A stretch of DNA of 64,000 nucleotides. It comes from Russula earlei (taxonomy: Eukaryota > Basidiomycota > Agaricomycetes > Russulales > Russulaceae). Positions 1 to 13,010 of this stretch are shown one piece after another. The position numbers and the translations under genes were made by a program. The stretch covers positions 48,050-112,049 of the forward strand of contig JAGFNK010000148.1 of assembly GCA_025769875.1 (NCBI GenBank), read 5' to 3'. The notes below the pieces were generated by a model. The model had not been told where the DNA came from. It was given only the letters and a program-made list of their open reading frames with translations, and made no database searches. How positions within the stretch are numbered: position 1 is the stretch's first letter; each line of letters begins with the position of its first letter.

Positions 1-1591
1 GGTGGCAAACCCGGCACTTGGCCCTGTCATGAAAAGTTTCCAAAGTCGAGATGCATGATGAGATCTCCGGAGGAGAGTGCTAGCCGGGCGGCACCAAACG
101 GGTTCCGCGATGGTGTATGATACCTGTGGGAAGGCAGATCGATCTAGTACTAGATCACTTCGCGTGTACACGGCCCTGGGAAGGTCTAGTCGCCGTTACA
201 AAGCTCAGAACGAATAGTTTTTAAAAAATAACTAGCTGTATCTGGACCACCTTGTCCTCAAACAGATTTCCAGTGGAGGAGAACAAAAGGACATGTCACA
301 ACCAGGAAGTGCAAGCCATGAAGTGTTGACGAATTTGAAAAGTCGGTAATCATACATCATGTGGCGGGGCACCTGTGGGAGACCACTGTGATAATTCATT
401 CATGAATAGTCGTGCAGACGCACCATGACGTTGGGTTTATGGCTCGGATGTCGATGTCTGAGTCTATTCATTTCCGTGTTTCCTCTCCGGGCCCATCCAG
501 AATAGTCATTCTTACACTCCGCTTCGACAACACTATCCGTCCTCTTCGCTTCCATGAAGACCAGATTGCATTCTGCAACTCATGACGGAATCCATCACCT
601 CTGCAGGCGAAACTGGAGAACAAAACACACAAGTACGAATGTAGGGTAGAGGGACAGGCCGAACCATGGAAAGGAAGGTAACGATTGAGCACAGGCGAGG
701 CATGGGAATGAAGACGCAGTTAGGGAGAAACGGATCGCTGGGAAATATGCTTTTGTGCACTGACGGTATGGTACCGATTTTGGGGACAGCACATCCAGAG
801 TTAATGCTCTGGGCGATGATGTGATGACGATAAAATGATCTTCCAGGTAAGCGATGGTTCTCAGTGGAGATCTATCATGTCAGCTATAATCACCACTCTG
901 TATCGTCCTCGCGAAGCCAGGTTCCATCTGAACCACCATATCAGCCTGCGAACTGGGATGGTGAACATAACGACCGACGAGCCATCGGAGATTGTCTCTC
1001 GCCAGCTGGCCAAAAGCGGGGGCTTGATGAGCTAACGCGTCAGGTAACCCGGCCTGGGCACGCCCTGGTTCGATACCTTGAGCAGAGTAGTGAAAATGGT
1101 CATTCTCCTAACAGGTAAAGGTCGACAGTGACACATACAAGAGAATTGGGAAGAACATCACATGATCCGTAATCGGCCCCTCTTTGGCGTTGCCTTGGTT
1201 ACAGTCCATGAGACAGTCCACGCAGCAGTGTCTTGGACCGTGTCTGCAACCAACATAATCGGATACAAATCTTCCACTCAGAGCGAGCAAAACGCAAGTA
1301 CTTGACTTTTTTCTGGATGCCCACAGCTTTTGGAGGTCATTAAATATCGTTTGCCCGACTTGCAGTCGGAAGCTCTACGGTCGACTCCAACTTCACATTG
1401 ATACATCTATGTACTGTGTGCGCTTGTGGCTTTTTCTTTTTGTCTAGCCACTGTTCTCTGGCGACAATACTGATAAGCGAGCGCTTGTCCACACATAAAA
1501 GAACAGCCGTGGACTGTCCTCTGATCAACAGCCGAACGCAAGCCGTTATCTTATTCGCGTTCCAAATACCCCCTCTTCTCTTTCCATTGAC
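1..1591. other. Gene-poor region with one copy of a segmental repeat
   Basis: No convincing gene was found. Open frames are short and have no family likeness. The stretch from about 507 to 1036 is a diverged copy of about 4031-4520 (described separately). Confidence 0.5.
507..1036. repeat. Segmental repeat A, copy 1
   Basis: This stretch aligns by eye with about 4031-4520. Shared blocks include the run around 551-582 (CCATGAAGACCAGATTGCA), the block near 798-816 and the block at 860-1035 ending in GGGGGCTTG. Substitutions and small indels are spread throughout, so the duplication is old. It has no conserved open frame in either copy. Its nature (decayed gene, mobile element or plain duplication) is unknown. 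Confidence 0.7.
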
Positions 1592-2372
1592 ATGGGCTCT
1601 ATTACCGTCCACCCCTCTCAGGTATACACCGGCGAATACCACCCTTATAGCAATGATCACCTGTCACCCCCTCGTACTCCTCTGAGCCCGACTCTGGTCG
1701 ACTCCACCCAACACACCGAGCGTCCATCCATCAAGCTTAAAATCCCCAGCGGTAGCTCCAACATTGTCAACTCTGAAGTTGTCGATGAAGCAGGCCAAGC
1801 CCTCTACTCCATCTCAAGCACGTCGAAGCGCACGACTTTAGTCGCGGCTAGAGACAATGCTAAGGTTGCCACGATCGAGTGGGACCGTTCCAGTCCTCGT
1901 ATGGTTTTTCGTCGGAAGAAAATGAAGTGCAAGGAGTGGTTACCTCTTGCAGGGCCTGAGACCCAGTACATGCAAACTCCTATTGCAATTCTGAATCCAA
2001 AACTGACCCTGCTAGGTCTCGCATACTCACACACGGTGACGTACAATTCACTTGGATGGATCAGCTCACCTCTGGCCACGTGCGTATCGGCTCCCACGAC
2101 GATTCGTCTGGCAGGGACTAATACACACGCCATAGTTGATACCTGCCAACCGACCTGGTCTCGCCATGGCTCGGTGGCGTATCAAGTCACAAACCGATAT
2201 ACTCATCCTGGAGATATTCCAAGAGGCACTAGTCGAACCTGGGCTGCTCGAAGCGATCGTTCTTTCCCTCGTTTTGCTCCGATCCGGGCGCTCCCTTGGT
2301 GACACCTTAGACGCGATGAATCCTTCTCATCCCAAATACTTCTCTCAACACTACAGGTTCATGTATCATTAA
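1592..2372 (+). CDS. DUF6593-type hypothetical protein (3 exons)
   Basis: The model is exons 1592-1965, 2016-2079 and 2136-2372, giving about 224 residues. Intron 1 starts GTACAT; intron 2 starts GTGCGT and has a CTAAT branch site before CCATAG. The joined frame gives a segment rich in Trp, Arg and Lys (VATIEWDRSSPRMVF and KCKEWLPL), followed by a TWMDQ block and LIPANRPGLAMARWRIKS. I recognise this pattern from the DUF6593 family, which is expanded in mushroom-forming fungi; its function is unknown. There is no signal peptide or membrane segment apart from a hydrophobic LLEAIVLSLVLL stretch near the C-terminus. The frame stays open only when both introns are removed, which supports a real gene. 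Confidence 0.72.
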
Positions 2373-2517
2373 TCTGTCACCTTTCTTCATGACTTGTTAT
2401 GGAAGACACCCTACGACTTTATGTACACCTCTGTAGTGATAGCATCGTGTGATCTCTACGGCTTATGAAAAATCCTGACCTTTTATTTGTCTATAGGCTG
2501 GATGGGGGACTTGGGGC

Positions 2518-2571
2518 CCATCGCAATGTCCAAAACCATCGCAATGTCCAAAACCATCGCAATGTCCAAAA
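2518..2571. repeat. 18-bp tandem repeat, three perfect copies
   Basis: Three identical copies of CCATCGCAATGTCCAAAA lie head to tail (2518-2535, 2536-2553, 2554-2571), followed by a partial fourth start. No function is apparent. Confidence 0.95.
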
Positions 2572-2756
2572 CACCATCCTTCCGAGTAAAGGGTATGACT
2601 TGACAGCACCATAGTGATGCATATTACATAGGTGCAATTCCGGCATCCGGAGGGCCTCCTTGACCTAGAGTCCCATCCCACAATTCTTCGCGCTGTGTTG
2701 ATATCCAACTGTCCTATAAGGGAAAATGAGTCTACACATATGAGGAAATTTACTTG

Positions 2757-2940
2757 CTCAGGAGCTGGGATACCTTGAGCTAGTCCTACGTATGGAACTG
2801 CCAGGTCCTGAGTTTGAAAGGAGTATTGAGACTACATGTATGGACACAAGAGCAGTACTCACGCCGGGCAGTGGAGGGCAATTCACTATACCATGATGTG
2901 TTACACGTTGATATGTAGATCCGGTCGTGCACCATTGGAA
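2757..2940. repeat. Segmental repeat B, copy 1
   Basis: This stretch aligns by eye with about 4612-4815. Both copies share the order CCTTGAGC, AGT/CGAGTCCTACG, GAGATTGAGACTACA, GTATGGA, ACTCAC, GGCGGTGGA-like and CATGATGTGTTA-like blocks. It is diverged and non-coding as far as can be seen. Confidence 0.6.
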
Positions 2941-4030
2941 ATGCCGTTCCTGATGGTCAGGGGTATATCTTCCCATGGAAGTTGGCCTTAGAGTTGACGG
3001 TCACCCCCGCTGGCAGGATCTAAAAAACATGTGAGTAAAGAGATGAGGGATAGGAATGACCACCGATGGAAGAGATATCAAGGCTGACTCCGAGTCCAGG
3101 TCCATGCAAGACATGATTATTGTGCTGGAGTGAAATGGTACGAGGCAACACTGGGGGATTGTGCTTGACCAAGGGCAGTAGTCGGCGTCGGACCATCTTG
3201 ATTGTAATTAACTTTATAACCTCTGGGTAGACAAACGTCAGCTGGAAATTAAGGTCCATGAAGCGAGAGGCGCTGAATCGGCCGGGAGTCGAGTCGAGGA
3301 AGTGAAATTTCGAATTCTCATCGTGAGATCTGAATCGGACTGGCGCCGATCATCGCAAGAGATCACGTGTAACCGATGGAACTGGTCCATTCAATCCGCG
3401 CACCACCGCCGCCGCCTAACTTAGAGGATGTGACTGTCATGAGCAAGGCCGTGCTGAGTCTGGCGGTTCTCAATGTGGTCTGCTCAGTCCGCTACGCGTT
3501 CCAACAGCAACGCCCTTGTCTCCATTCTATCTCCGCGCAGCGAGGTGTACCCAAAGCGGTCAATTTGCAACGGGACGTCTGCACAATTTGGCTCCAATAC
3601 CCCTCGACCGTCCAATCCCAGATCCCAGATAACAGAGGCCCCAATAGTACACATTTTGCCTCGGACGGTCGAGCACTCGATCTTGCTATGGAGCCCAGTT
3701 TTTTCTCAGTCCGGGACCGCAATGAAGGGAAGGCGCAAGAAAAGGCAATAGTGCGTCCGCGATTTCGGCCCCTACAGTGCCGTCATGGTGCTCCCAACTT
3801 CCTATTCATAATATTGTCCAAGTGCCTCAGATTCGAGACGAGACTCGGATGTGTGTCAGGTGTAGTACGCGTGGCTCCGGTGAAGTTTTTTTATTGATAA
3901 ATATCTTCAGTGGCTAAGTGGCGTCATGTTTACCGACAGCCAGCATGTGTCAAGACATCGTCGTGTCATTCTTCTAATTCTATTCCGACAGAAGCTTGCG
4001 GTTTTCCAGTGTTCTCCGAGTCCGGAATAA

Positions 4031-4815
4031 ACGTTCTTGCTCACTCCGCTTCGAAGGACATTATCTTCGCTCCCATGAAGACCAGATTGCACTCTGCAAC
4101 TGACGAAAAATCCATCACTTCTTCAGGCGAGACTGGAGGGCAACAAAAACGTATTTAGCGTAGGCAGTCAGACCGAACATCGAAAGGAAGTAAAGCCTCG
4201 ACTACGCGTTGGGCACAGGCGGGTGGAGCACCCCGAAAGATAGGGACATGTTTTTACGCACTGCTCGACGAGGGGACAGCACGGTCAGAATTGATGCTCT
4301 GGGAGATGGAACGGTAACGATAAAAGAGCTATCCGGGTAAGGTATGGCTCTCAGAGGAGATCTGCCATGTCAAGTATAATCACCACTTTGTATCGTCCTG
4401 CGAAGCCCGGTTCCATCTGAAACATATCGACCTGCGAATCGGGATGGTGCACGTAACGACTCGCGAGCCATCGGAGATACTCTCTCACTGATTGACCGAA
4501 GGCGGGGGCTTGGTAAGCTAAAGTATCAGGATACCCGGGGCGGTTCTCCTGCGGAAGAATGTCCAGATGAGAGTGTATGAGGCAAATAATAATTTGGCAC
4601 ACGGGAAAATTGGCTTGCTCGTGTACTCGCACACCTTGAGCGAGTCCTACGTTGGGATATATGTGTGGAACGACCGGATCCTGGTGTGTCATGAGAGAGT
4701 TTAGTTGTCAAGGAGATTGAGACTACACGTATGGATGCAAGTACTCACACCTGGCGGTGGAAGGTGGCTTTCTATTCCATCATGTGTTATGTTGGTATGA
4801 TGCAGATTTCGCAGT
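4031..4815. repeat. Segmental repeat A copy 2 joined to repeat B copy 2
   Basis: About 4031-4520 resembles 507-1036, and about 4612-4815 resembles 2757-2940. The two elements sit adjacent here but 1.7 kb apart in the first occurrence, so the first copy may have been opened by the insertion that carries the DUF6593-type gene, or this copy deleted it. Confidence 0.6.
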
Positions 4816-6095
4816 GTACCTTGTATAGCAGCGCTCCCAACGGCCAGAGGTACACCCTCCCACTGGCTCGCGAATTGGTCATGTCCGGGAGAGGGAAGAA
4901 ACTAAGGAAAATACGATGCACAGGTAGATGAGCTTTTGCAAAATGAATGATACCATGAAATCAAAGACTGACCGCCGCGTCGTGCGATCGATGACTTTCC
5001 TGTGGACGTGGGATGGGGGGAAGAAGGTTGGAACGGCCGGCGAAACGATTGGCCTGTAGAGGTTCTCTATCGGCCATGTAGAACCGCAGATTCGGCAGTG
5101 CACAGTGGGGTGTTTGGGACGAATTCCTGTCGGCACAGTCGTCCGCGAGGGATGAGACGCGAGAGGAGAGCGTTGAAATATATGTTTGAGAAAGTCATCG
5201 AGAGGAAAGCGCCATCACACCGGGCACTGCACCCGTCCCGCGTGCAATGAGGATTTGGAAGATCCCAAGGTCGAATGGATCTCGGATCCACGCTTCTCAA
5301 CCAGAACCTCAAAAAAATTGCAGTGAACTTCTCACGAAACGTTTTTGGTAAGCCGATCATCGCGCCACAACGCACAACACGTGCTAACCCGAACATCGGA
5401 TATACATAACCCCCCCCCCCCCCCCCGTTCTAACACCTCAAATTTATCATCAAATAGTCGCGAAGTTTTTGTACGCGACATCTATTACATTGTATAAACA
5501 TGGTCCATGTGATTTTAACGTTCCACCGAGCGACAAAAAGCGAAGAATGTTGAGACGGGCGGGCCGACAACCCGAAGAATGACGAGTCAACGCAAGGCCT
5601 CAACAGAAATTTCCCGAAATGCTGATGTTCGTCACGCCCTCTCCCCCACCTCTGATCCTTTTTTGGTGCATATGCACGCGGCGTTCTCACTCAAGTGCTT
5701 TGGACAAACGCACTAATTACCACACGGGCAAAACGTGTGCGTTGACGACGGGATGAGGGCACTTGTTTTCTCTTCCCTCATGAATTCAACAACACATGCC
5801 ATTGACGGCCTCAGCCCCCACATGTGCTAAAAACGTTCACCTTCATGTCCTTCTGCTTCAGATCATCAAACGAGACTGGTCAGTATTCACAGGCGGTCGG
5901 ACCATTACAGGTATTATGATATTAAGACTATATCGCACATCACGTCAGGTCAATGACCAAAGTACCATCTCGACAACATTGACTAAGAGTATTGTACAGA
6001 GCGACGAAATAAGGGCAAACGGGATAGGCTGGTTGCCATTCACCGGGAGCAGGAGAAAAGATAAGGAAACACACAATGGGTGAGATCAAGCGGCG
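4816..6095. other. Intergenic region
   Basis: No gene was seen. A 17-C homopolymer lies at 5410-5426. Open frames are short and overlap on both strands without family likeness. Confidence 0.4.
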
Positions 6096-7217
6096 TCAAA
6101 AGGAAGAAAAGTCTAGAAATCCTTCTTCTGCCTCAAGTTCACGGATAATCAACGCCTCCACAATCGTCCTCTTGGGCACCTCGGGAACCGAAGGACTATC
6201 CGAAACCTCCAGCTGGCCAAACGCGGTGAGAAGTAAATCGTCCGAGTCAGGCAAGGCATCTACGGCCGTGACAACGATAGCCACGGGCTCAGTTCCAACG
6301 TCTCCTTCATACGGAACATGATGTAGCTCGCGAGTGTTGAGTCTATTTCGGACACGACTTGGAGGTTTCTCCGGGATATCGCCGATATGATTATAACCGA
6401 TGAATGATTCCCTACCGGTGATGGTACTACCGGCAGGCGTCAAGCATCGAGGTGAACAATCAGCAAGCAAGGGGAAGATGAGGAGGGAGTCATCTTCATG
6501 CGCCGTCTCACTGACAGGAATGCCAACAGACGAGGCGGGTAGAGATGGTGAAGAGGGAGGCGAAGAGTCGGATGCCAAAGAGCACATGTCGGTACCAAGT
6601 GAGCTGGTGGAGTCCAGGGAAGAGGGCGTGGAAGATGCGGTGGCCGAGTCAAAAGGATATGGTGATACTTGTTCGATTGGGACGGCCTGAGCCTTGGAGT
6701 CGACCTTGACAGTCGAGCGCCGGCTGTCCCTGCTTCCATGCCGCTTATCTACATGGGCACGGAAGCCTACCTTGAGCACATCAGTGACATTGACCTCTAT
6801 CTCCTTGGAGATGAGGACACGTGCGCCGATCTCGGCGGCCATGGCGTGTAACGTATCGAGTGTCGCACGTAGGTCATCTGGCGCAAGGCCGACGAGGGTA
6901 CCGGAATCTGCCACGCCTAGTTCGTATATAGCCTGGCCGCCGCCTTCAAGGATGCGCCACTTCATCTGGGTGACAAGGCGAGCGAAGCGGGCGGTCGACG
7001 GACTGATGAGATGAAGCTTGTACTCCACATTACCCTGGACCTAAAGTTAGAGATGACATGAGTAAGCGTGGTGCCTCACCTCTTCCACCTCTGCGGCAAG
7101 CTTTGGGAGTAAGAGCTCGTCTTGGTGATAATATAGCTTATCAACGGATGTCGAGGCAAGGACGACGTCCCATGGCGATGGAACTCTTGGGGATTCAGAC
7201 TCTGACTCTCCGAACAT
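6096..7217 (-). CDS. GTPBP1/GTPBP2-like N-terminal domain protein lacking the GTPase domain
   Basis: Exon 1 is 7217-7080 and exon 2 is 7040-6096, joined across a 39-nt GT-AG intron with a TCTAAC branch site; the product is about 360 residues. Residues 38-120 match the conserved N-terminal region of GTPBP1/2 translational GTPases: a VEEVQGNVEYKLHL start, LVTQMKWR, an EGGGQAIYELGV block, then LVGL and a TLHAMAAEIGA helix. In the family an EF-Tu-like GTPase follows. Here the sequence turns into a Ser/Pro/Thr-rich linker and an acidic C-terminus, with no P-loop (GxxxxGKS/T), DxxG or NKxD motif before the stop. GTPase activity is therefore not expected. It could be a paralogue reduced to the N-terminal module; the function is unknown. 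It is divergent from the E2 gene with a 215-bp shared upstream region. Confidence 0.75.
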
Positions 7218-7432
7218 GATATGATAGAGGTTTCTATGTATTCCTGCTGGAGGAACGATAATCAGGCGGATATTCGAGGGATCATAGTAGTTGCTTGATG
7301 AGGAGGCGTTGTAGGACAGGGAAAGGGTAGGACAGGGAAAGGGAAAGAGAATTGGAAGTGACTCAATTCCTCCACGATCACGTGTAACGTCCTTTCCTCC
7401 GCCTCCGAGAGAGACTGCCCTTGTTCGACAAA
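7218..7432. promoter_or_regulatory. Shared divergent promoter region
   Basis: These 215 bp separate the start codons of the GTPBP-like gene (minus) and the E2 gene (plus), so regulatory sequences for both probably lie here. A short purine-rich direct repeat, AGGACAGGGAAAGGG, occurs twice around 7314-7346. No specific factor site is claimed. Confidence 0.4.
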
Positions 7433-8521
<1,089 letters not shown>

Positions 8522-8666
8522 ATCATCACCATGTATCGCTGTGCGTGGTCATTGCCTGTATGTTTTGAGTAGGCGTCAAATTTTTCGGCACATAGGTGAC
8601 GTTTACGCGTACATGTGGTGCGACCAGATACTAGCAACGAGGTGTCGCGAATCTCTCTCACGCCGA

Positions 8667-11600
8667 CTACAAGCACCACCCCACTGCCTCGCCAAAATCG
8701 CGTAGAGGGCGGCCTTCCGCGAGGCCGAGAGCAAACCCGAGGCATTCGCGCTCACGGTCGCGCATGCCACGCATGCCATGAGCTTTTCCTAGGAAATACC
8801 ACGCCTCGGGGACATCCCAACCTGGTCCCTGTGTAAGGTCGGACAGTATTCCTGCGACCAGGTCGATGTTGTCCACTTCCGACGCCCCCTCCTTCGCGAG
8901 CGCGAGATATGCCTGGCTCAGGTGGACGGTGGCTGGGATGCTGTCGGGAAAAATGAATAGGGCCTTATTGAACGCTTGCACGGCGCGATCCGGGTGCCCG
9001 AGCGCGGTGTGGTACAGTCCCAACTGTAAATTTTTTTTGGGTGTTTATGCGAGCCGACAGGGAAAAAAGACGACGCGCTCGCTCACCTGTACCCACAAGT
9101 TGGGATTCTCTTCGTCCCGGACCTCCGCCTCCTGTATAGCGCCACGCGCCTGCTCAATTTTCCCGGATCGCCGGAACGTCGCGGCGCTCATGAGCCATAG
9201 CTCGCTGAGGAGCCTGCATTCCTTCCTCGACCGCTCCCTTCTCTCGCGAGACAGCGACGGGGGCGGTAACGGAGGCGGCGATTCGGGACGGAGGACGAGC
9301 TCGTTGGTCGAGGCGTAAGGACTGTGTCGACGGGAATGGATGGAAGAGGCTTGGTACGATGCCTGGTCGATTCCCAATGCTTTGTAGAGGTCGGCTGTGT
9401 TCATTCGTTTACAGACACCTCAAATCAGCGGCTGGCCCGTCAAAACCAAAAAAAAAGAGAGCATCCTCCTCACTGGGGGTCGATGACGTCCGCCGCAGGG
9501 TGAGGCCCCCGCGTTGCCGGCCCACGCCGTGCCCGATCTTCCGTCCTATCGTCGAGATGCGCCGCTGCTCCTTGTGCACCCGATTCTTCAGCATCTTCTG
9601 GACCTTCTTTCCCGCAGATTTGTCCTTTTCTTTCTCCTTCTCCGTGTCTTCGATGGAGATCTTGGGCCTTCCATTTTGAGCGACGGCGACGCCCTTCTCG
9701 TCGTGGGTCGCCGACGTGGGGGAGCCGGGGATGGGTACGGGCTTGGAGGCGTAGACGCCGTTGGCGTCGTTCTGGAGAGACGATATGCTCCGCGGGTCGT
9801 ACGTGTCGGATTTCACGTCGAGCGAGCGCAGAGCGGTTTCCATCGACGTGCGTTCTGCGAGCGGGTCCCGGTTAGCGCGTGACGAGTGGCACGGCGGGGC
9901 GAAAATCAAAAATCTCACGGCTCTGATCCCTCTCGGGGCCCTTTCGCTTCGCAAACCACTGGAAAACTTCGATCCACTTCTCTTCCGTCCCCTCTGGGCC
10001 TTCCATCAGCTCCGTCAGCGCCAGCTGGGTCATGCGAAGCTGGAGCGCGTGCTCAAAGCGCTCCGTAACGGACGGGTTCGGGTGGTCTGGAAGAGGCTGA
10101 AGGAGCTCCCCCGCGGGCGGAAGCGTGCGCGAGTGCGCGTCCAAAACAACTTCCCGTTCGATGGGCTTCTGCGTCACAGTCGACGACGCTACCTCGGATC
10201 TCGGAGACGGCAGCAGCTCTGGCTGCGTAAGGGACGAGCTGTCGGTCACGGTAACGCACGCAGAGCTATCCGTCTCCTTGCTCTCTTTGCCCAGCGTGCT
10301 GGAGTCTAGATTCTCACCGGCTACCGATGTCTGTTCGGCCGTCCATGCCTGATCGTCCAACGCGGCAGCCGGCTTCTAGGACCTCGCGTGCGCCGCGCCA
10401 GTCCTCTGAGGCGGCGAGCAGAAGACCTAGAAGGTGCCAGTAACGGATATTATCCGACTCAAGCTCCACCGCGGTGCGCGCGTTTTCGATCGCTCGTCCG
10501 AGGTCACGCCCGGGAATGGGCTTGTACAATGCAAGGGCGATGTGGAAATGAGCAGAAGCAGATGGTTGATCTTGTATCGAGCTCTCTAGGAGCGAAAGAG
10601 CATTTGCGAGTCGCGATGCGCGGCTCAAGTGATCCTGCTCTGGGTCCGAGTGTAAGCAACGTCATAAAGAGGTATAAGTCGGCAAGCACCTTTGATTGCC
10701 ATGACTGTATTCCAAATGCCCTCTGCCAACTCCGCCCGCGCTTTCAACGCCTTGTCTGACGGGTCGAGCCGTTCCTTGGCCTTTTCTAAAATCACGCCAG
10801 CCTCACGCGCCTCGTCCATTCCGCGGTGTCCAAGTGTTGAGTCTGCTGCGAGAGCAAGGCGGCACAGCATTCGAACGCCCCATACAAGGGTAGAAACCCA
10901 CGTCGCATCTGGCTCCGTAGACTTTCTAGCCAAGTTTGCCTTGCCAACAGTATGGACATACAATCGCAATGCGCGCGTCGCAAGGACGGTATCCCCGCTC
11001 GCTTCAGCGATGCGCATCATATGGCGGAACACTCGAGGAGCGTTGAAAGTTAATCGTGTCGCCCACCATAGAATCTACGGGAAATTAAGGTGGCACACTT
11101 CGCTCTCCTGAAGGACACTCACATCCATCACCCAACCAGCATCGCCGCTCTTGCATCCGCTCGCTTCCCACACGGCGACGCATAGGTCCGTCAGTTCCTC
11201 TACCTTGACATTGCATTCCCCCGCTTTTGGAAAGCGTGTGCTCGCATTGAGGATGTCACGATAGTCCTGAATTGCACGGCGCCCGACCATCGACGCGGTG
11301 ACTGGAATTTCTGAGTTTTCTGAGCGAAAATGCGAATGCAGGGCAGTGGGTAGGTGTCCTGTAGGGCGCGTACGCAGAACGAGCGCGCGAACAAATAACA
11401 CCATGACGGTAGAGCGGTACTTGGAGCGAAACGTTGGGGGCCAATATTTATTGCATGTTTGGTATTGAGAGAATAACGACCAGAGGACGGCTTCTTGGGG
11501 CCCATTTAGGCTATACGTGCGTGAGGCAGCGATGATTGCGCGTCTGAGGAGGCGTTCTACCCATCTCCAAAGCTCGAGATATCTCGTAAAGGATGGATTG

Positions 11601-12581
11601 TTGCTATGACCAGTGCTAGAACTGGGTGCGTGCAGTGGATTTGGTGGAAAGGACCGAGAAATGTAGCCCTCAATGGTTGGGAGTATCTTGGTGACGCTGA
11701 GATAGACGGACAGAACCGTGGACGTATCTGTGGGCCTAATCTTTTCCAATGACATACCTGAAACATGGTGTGAGACTAGCGGAACTGGTGACGGAGCGAC
11801 GATTGCAGATCACCCTGTAGGCACACGCTACGAACAACTTCGATGGCAGCCCAAGCCTTTCCATCTGCGATGTCCACAACTGTCGAGGTAGACTCGGTCG
11901 ATAGCAGGCTACCTATAAACGACACCGACGAGGTGTTGGTTGAAACGGAAGAGATCTGCACTGACGACGTGGTTGAACGTAGTGACTCGATGAGATTTAA
12001 GCGACTTTGGGCATTGGCAAGGTCGCGGACTTGACCGAGGTAAGAAAGGCACTGTGCCGGACTTTCGAGGGCATAGGCATAGTGAGCGAGAGCGAGTTTC
12101 AACGACTGAAACGACTGATATGATTAGGCGGCAGGAGAACGGATAGATGAAAACGCACATCGGAATTGGTATGTTGGGACTCGAGGGCTTTCAATGCCTC
12201 AAAACCAACCCGGACCTCGTCAGCATGCTCACTCGCCACCACACCCTCCGCCCCGGGTGCAAGGGAGTCTTCGCCGGCTTGATCCCCGTCCAATTCGACG
12301 TCGGTGGGACCACCGGCAACAAGTAAAGCAAGGGCCTGTGTTTGATTGGCGATTTCTGAAACGTCGGCGTATCCGTGGCAGTGTTTATTGAACTTGCGAA
12401 GAAGTTCGGTCCAGGAGATGGGTGCACCGTTGAAGGACTTGGCAGGATGTGATGATCCCCAGGAACCCGCAGTGAGCGCGGTCCTCAACTGGGCCCAGTA
12501 GTGCTTGTCCTTTGTATGGGCCATGCTATCATGAGCCTGCTGCGTATCCGTCGAATTATTAAATTGGATGCTCTGCTCCAT
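8667..12581 (-). CDS. YPP1: TPR protein of the Ypp1/TTC7 family (PI4-kinase complex subunit), two apparent frameshifts
   Basis: Ypp1/TTC7 holds the PI 4-kinase Stt4 at the plasma membrane with Efr3. Exons in coding order are 12581-12159, 12114-11814, 11757-11123, 11075-10690, 10639 to 9919 (broken), 9854-9474, 9418-9087 and 9023-8667. Family marks are an N-terminal YWAQLRTALTAG and SWTELLRKFNKH, a WWATRLTFN helix, TPR helices around SDNIRYWHLLGLLLAAS, LRMTQLALTELMEGPEG, and a C-terminal GPGWDVPEAWYFLGKAH. The frame breaks twice, each by one extra base: near 11036-11042 between the TRLTFN and PRVFRHMM blocks, and near 10361-10372 between EVLEAG and ALDDQAW. No normal intron repairs either. The ATG at 12524 (MAHTKDK) is an alternative and perhaps likelier start. 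Either the gene is decaying or the assembly has two one-base errors. Confidence 0.78.
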
Positions 12582-13010
12582 TCGCCAGCCGGAAGTACCG
12601 GCCCGTCTGCCGATATCTCGTTCCCGTGCAGTCGTTTTGCGGGCATTGTTGGTAATTTCTCATCGGGAACATATTGATGCATGCAAGAATACGCAGGACA
12701 GGGATTGATATAGAGTCGTGATAACACGGACAACGACCAAAAAATGGGGGCTCCCGGCTCCCGAACAGAGCACCTGACCAACCAAACAGAGCAAGACGCG
12801 TGAACGCGCTGGTTGAGGCAATCCTCTGCTCAACTGGCGCTCTTTGTTGTTCCAAACGCGAATCCGTCAACACGACCCTTCGTGGATGTAGAGTACCCCT
12901 AGGGACTAATTATTTCATTCAAGATTTATTGCTATCATTCTGGTATATACTGACGCACCCTTCCGACGCGTAGCCCTCAACTTCCTGTAGCAATCTCTCT
13001 CCAATCGCCG
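12582..13010. promoter_or_regulatory. Divergent upstream region of YPP1-like and myosin genes
   Basis: These 429 bp lie between the two divergent start codons. No gene was seen; they presumably hold both promoters. TGGTATATACTG at about 12940-12951 is TATA-like and lies about 70 bp before the myosin start codon. Confidence 0.35.

Larger units (their letters stand above)
2373..4030. other. Intergenic region with short repeats
   Basis: No gene could be supported. A 522-nt plus-strand frame at 3376-3897 has no recognisable domain and low-complexity composition. The region holds a small tandem repeat (2518-2571) and copy 1 of segmental repeat B. Confidence 0.4.

Noticed and set aside
1060..1090. 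Isolated B-box-like GGTTCGATACC as a tRNA remnant
   Set aside because: No A box or foldable tRNA body lies at the right distance, and the matching copy at about 4620 does not keep the motif.
3376..3897. 173-residue plus-strand gene
   Set aside because: No domain, no splice support, biased composition and overlap with other open frames.
10329..10396. 34-nt intron repairing the second YPP1 frameshift
   Set aside because: It has GT and AG ends and restores frame, but is shorter than every other intron in the window, lacks a branch site and would remove the conserved VLEAG segment.
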